Below, piece by piece: positions 57,782 to 64,000 of a stretch of DNA of 64,000 nt; position 1 is the stretch's first letter; each line of letters begins with the position of its first letter. Below the pieces are notes generated by a model. The model saw nothing but the letters and a program-made list of their open reading frames with translations. It searched no databases and was not told the origin of the DNA. The translations under genes and the position numbers were made by a program. The DNA is from Stramonita haemastoma (taxonomy: Eukaryota; Mollusca; Gastropoda; Neogastropoda; Muricidae), in contig CM060334.1 in the NCBI GenBank assembly GCA_030674155.1, forward strand, positions 16,270,876 to 16,334,875, given 5' to 3'.

Positions 57782-59640
57782 TGAAGCTATTCCCTGATGA
57801 AGCTATTCCCTGATGAAGCTATTCCCTGATGAAGCTAATCCCCGGTGAAGCTAATCCCTGATGAAGATAATCCCTGATGAAGCTATTCCCTGATGAAGAT
57901 AATCCCTGATGAAGCTATTCCCTGATAAAGCTAATTCCTGATGAAGTTGATCCCTGATGAAGCTATTCCCTGATGAAGATATTCCCTGATGAAGCTATTC
58001 CCTGATGAAGATATTCCCTGATGAAGCTATTCCCTGATGAAGCTATTCCCTGATGAAGATAATCCCTGATGAAGCTATTCCCTGATGAAGCTATTCCCTG
58101 ATGAAGCTATTCCCTGATGAAGATAATCCCTGATGAAGCTATTCCCTGATAAAGCTAATTCCTGATGAAGTTGATCCCTGATGAAGCTATTCCCTGATGA
58201 AGATAATCCCTGATGAAGCTATTCCCTGATAAAGCTATTCCCTGATGAAGATAATCCCTGATGAAGCTATTCCCTGATGAAGCTAATCCCTGATGAAGTT
58301 GATCCCTGATGAAGCTATTCCCTGATGAAGCTATTCCCTGATGAAGCTATTCCCTGATGAAGCTAATCCCTGATGAAGCTAATCCCTGATGAAGCTAATC
58401 CCTGATGAAGTTGATCCCTGATGAAGCTAATCCCTGATGAAGTTGATCCCTGATGAAAATGATCCCTGATGAAGCTATTCCCTGATGAAGCTAATCCCTG
58501 ATGAAGTTGATCCCTGATGAAGCTAATCCCTGATGAAGCTAATCCCTGATGAAAATGATCCCTGATGAAGCTATTCCCTGATGAAGGTATTCCCTGATGA
58601 AGCTAATCCCTGATGAAGCTATTCCCTGATGAAGATAATCCCTGATGAAGCTATTCCCTGATGAAGCTAATCCCTGATGAAGCTATTCCCTGATGAAGCT
58701 AATCCCTGATGAAGCTATTCCCTGATGAAGCTAATCCCTGATGAAGATAATCCCTGATGAAGCTATTCCCTGATGAAGCTATTCCCTGATGAAGCTATTC
58801 CCTGATGAAGTTGATCCCTGATGAAGCTATTCCCTGATGAAGCTAATCCCTGATGAAGCTATTCCCTGATGAAGCTATTCCCTGATGAAGATAATCCCTG
58901 ATGAAGCTATTCCCTGATGAAGCTATTCCCTGATGAAGCTATTCCCTGATGAAGCTAATCCCTGATGAAGCTATTCCCTGATGAAGCTATTCCCTGATGA
59001 AGCTATTCCCTGATGAAGCTATTCCCTGATGAAGCTATTCCCTGATGAAGCTATTCCCTGATGAAGCTATTCCCTGATGAAGCTATTCCCTGATGAAAAT
59101 GATCCCTGATGAAGCTAGTATCTAAACCCGAATAATTCTTGTCCCTGATGAATCTAATCCGTGATGAACTAATCCCAGATGAAATACGTCCCAGATAAAG
59201 ATAATCCATGATGAAGTTAATCCCAGGTAAACCCGTTTCCTGATGAGTCTAATCCCCAATGTATCCAATTTCTGATGGGTCTAAGCCCTGTTGCATCTAA
59301 CCCCTGACATGTCTAATCCCAGGCGTGTCTAATCCCAGGTATGTCCAGTCCCTTATGTATCTAATCTCTTATGTATCTAATCCCTAATGTGTTTAATTCT
59401 GGATGTTTCTAATCCCTGATGTATCATATCCTTAATGTATCTAATCTCTGGTGTATCTAACCCCTGATATATCTGACCTCTGATGTACAGAATCCCTGAT
59501 GAATCTAACCCCTGATGTTAATAATCCCTGATGTGTCTATCCCCTGATGTATAATAATCCCTGATGTATCTATTCCCTAATGTATAATAATCCCTGATGT
59601 ATCTATCCCCTGATGTAAATAATCCCCGATGTATAATCTG
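57781..59640. repeat. 16-bp satellite: young core plus old degenerate flank
   Basis: From 57781 to about 59110, roughly 83 units of CCCTGATGAAGCTATT occur, with common variants (GCTAAT, GATAAT, GTTGAT). From about 59110 to 59640 about 31 further units keep the 16-bp phase but are highly diverged (CCCTGATGTATCTAAT and relatives, a few with 1-bp indels). Confidence 0.93.
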
Positions 59641-59878
59641 GCTACCTTTAAACCCTTGCGGAGCCAATCTCTTTCCATAAACCCAATCCCATGCTGGGGT
59701 GTGTTGTGTGGTATTGAATAGGATTGGATTAGGTAGGCCCCAAGACTGGGGGTTGATGTATCTAACCCCCCCCCCCCCCCCATGAATCTCCACACTTTGA
59801 AGACGCCTCGCCCCAGGCACGGCAGCCAACGGAGGAGAGATGAAAACAGTCACCCTCAAACCTGCATGTCACATGACT

Positions 59879-60222
59879 GGGGGACGGGATAGACTAGTGG
59901 TCAGAACATTGCGCTCGCAATTTGACGACCCGGGTCCGATTCCCGTTCGAGGGGATTTTTCCTCTGAAGTTAATATCAATGCTGACTCCACTCCCCCCAA
60001 AAGTCCTTCGGATGAGACTATAAACCGAGGCCCCGTGTGTGAACGCACGCAGAACATCTTGCGCACACGTTAAAAACCCGTTCCGCTTTTCGTAAGAGTA
60101 CGCCATTGTGTGCCGGTGGGAACAGATGACATTTACAAAACTGCATACACACGGGGACTGGATGTAAAAAAAATAACGAGTGCTTATTCCGTTATCATTG
60201 ATATCAAAGAATAAATAAAAAT
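59879..60222 (+). mobile_element. SINE family A, full length
   Basis: Head GGGATAGACTAGTGGTCAGA, box B GGGTCCGATTCCC, the complete core (including GTCCTTCGGATGAGACTATA) and tail ATATCAAAGAATAAATAAAA. It is among the best-preserved copies. Confidence 0.9.

Positions 60223-64000
<3,778 letters not shown>

Overview
This is eukaryotic, metazoan DNA. It has GT-AG introns of hundreds to thousands of bases, dense TG/CA, GA, AAGG and TGTC microsatellites, many tRNA-derived SINEs, TTAA-flanked MITEs and non-LTR retrotransposon debris. Protein similarity and SINE style suggest a lophotrochozoan, most likely a gastropod mollusc. That taxonomic call is inference; nothing in the window proves it.

Three protein-coding genes can be reconstructed exon by exon. 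(1) Minus strand, 14154-24580: a CREB3/CREB3L (CREBH/Luman-type) ER-membrane bZIP transcription factor. It has eight coding exons plus an alternative first exon. (2) Minus strand, 32312-48165: a SERINC (serine incorporator) multi-pass membrane protein with twelve coding exons. (3) Plus strand, 52032-54046: a two-exon, 105-residue dithiol glutaredoxin with a CPYC active site. CREB3L lies downstream of SERINC in the same orientation. SERINC and glutaredoxin are divergent, with about 3.9 kb between their start codons. The genes have no obvious pathway link.

The remainder is UTR, intron and intergenic DNA. Positions 1 to about 8700 are T/G-rich with no recognisable coding sequence, possibly the 3' UTR or downstream region of a plus-strand gene outside the window. 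Positions 8.7-10.7 kb are a transposon graveyard: SINEs and two non-LTR reverse-transcriptase C-termini. Positions 10.7-14.15 kb, 26.5-32.3 kb and 54.05-57.7 kb have the composition expected of long 3' UTRs of CREB3L, SERINC and glutaredoxin respectively. Positions 57.78-59.64 kb are a 16-bp satellite. Positions 60.2-64 kb are microsatellite-rich with no clear gene.

The most unusual feature is that tandem arrays sit directly on splice junctions. The 5' splice site of SERINC exon 4 is the first unit of a perfectly phased array of 31 x 33 bp. Each unit carries 16 exonic and 17 intronic bases, the array is stop-free in the SERINC frame, and 26 units keep an intact donor. Use of a later donor would add multiples of 11 residues in frame. 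Two other SERINC junctions (exon 6 donor, exon 8 acceptor) and the CREB3L exon 8 acceptor also abut arrays resembling the junction. The CREB3L array creates an AG-free stretch of about 590 nt. A second notable feature is a cluster of eight TGACGT elements directly after the CREB3L stop codon; this is the type of site CREB3-family proteins bind.

Both minus-strand genes need single-base corrections, mostly in homopolymers, to keep the frame. All splice sites are intact, so assembly indels are the likeliest explanation.
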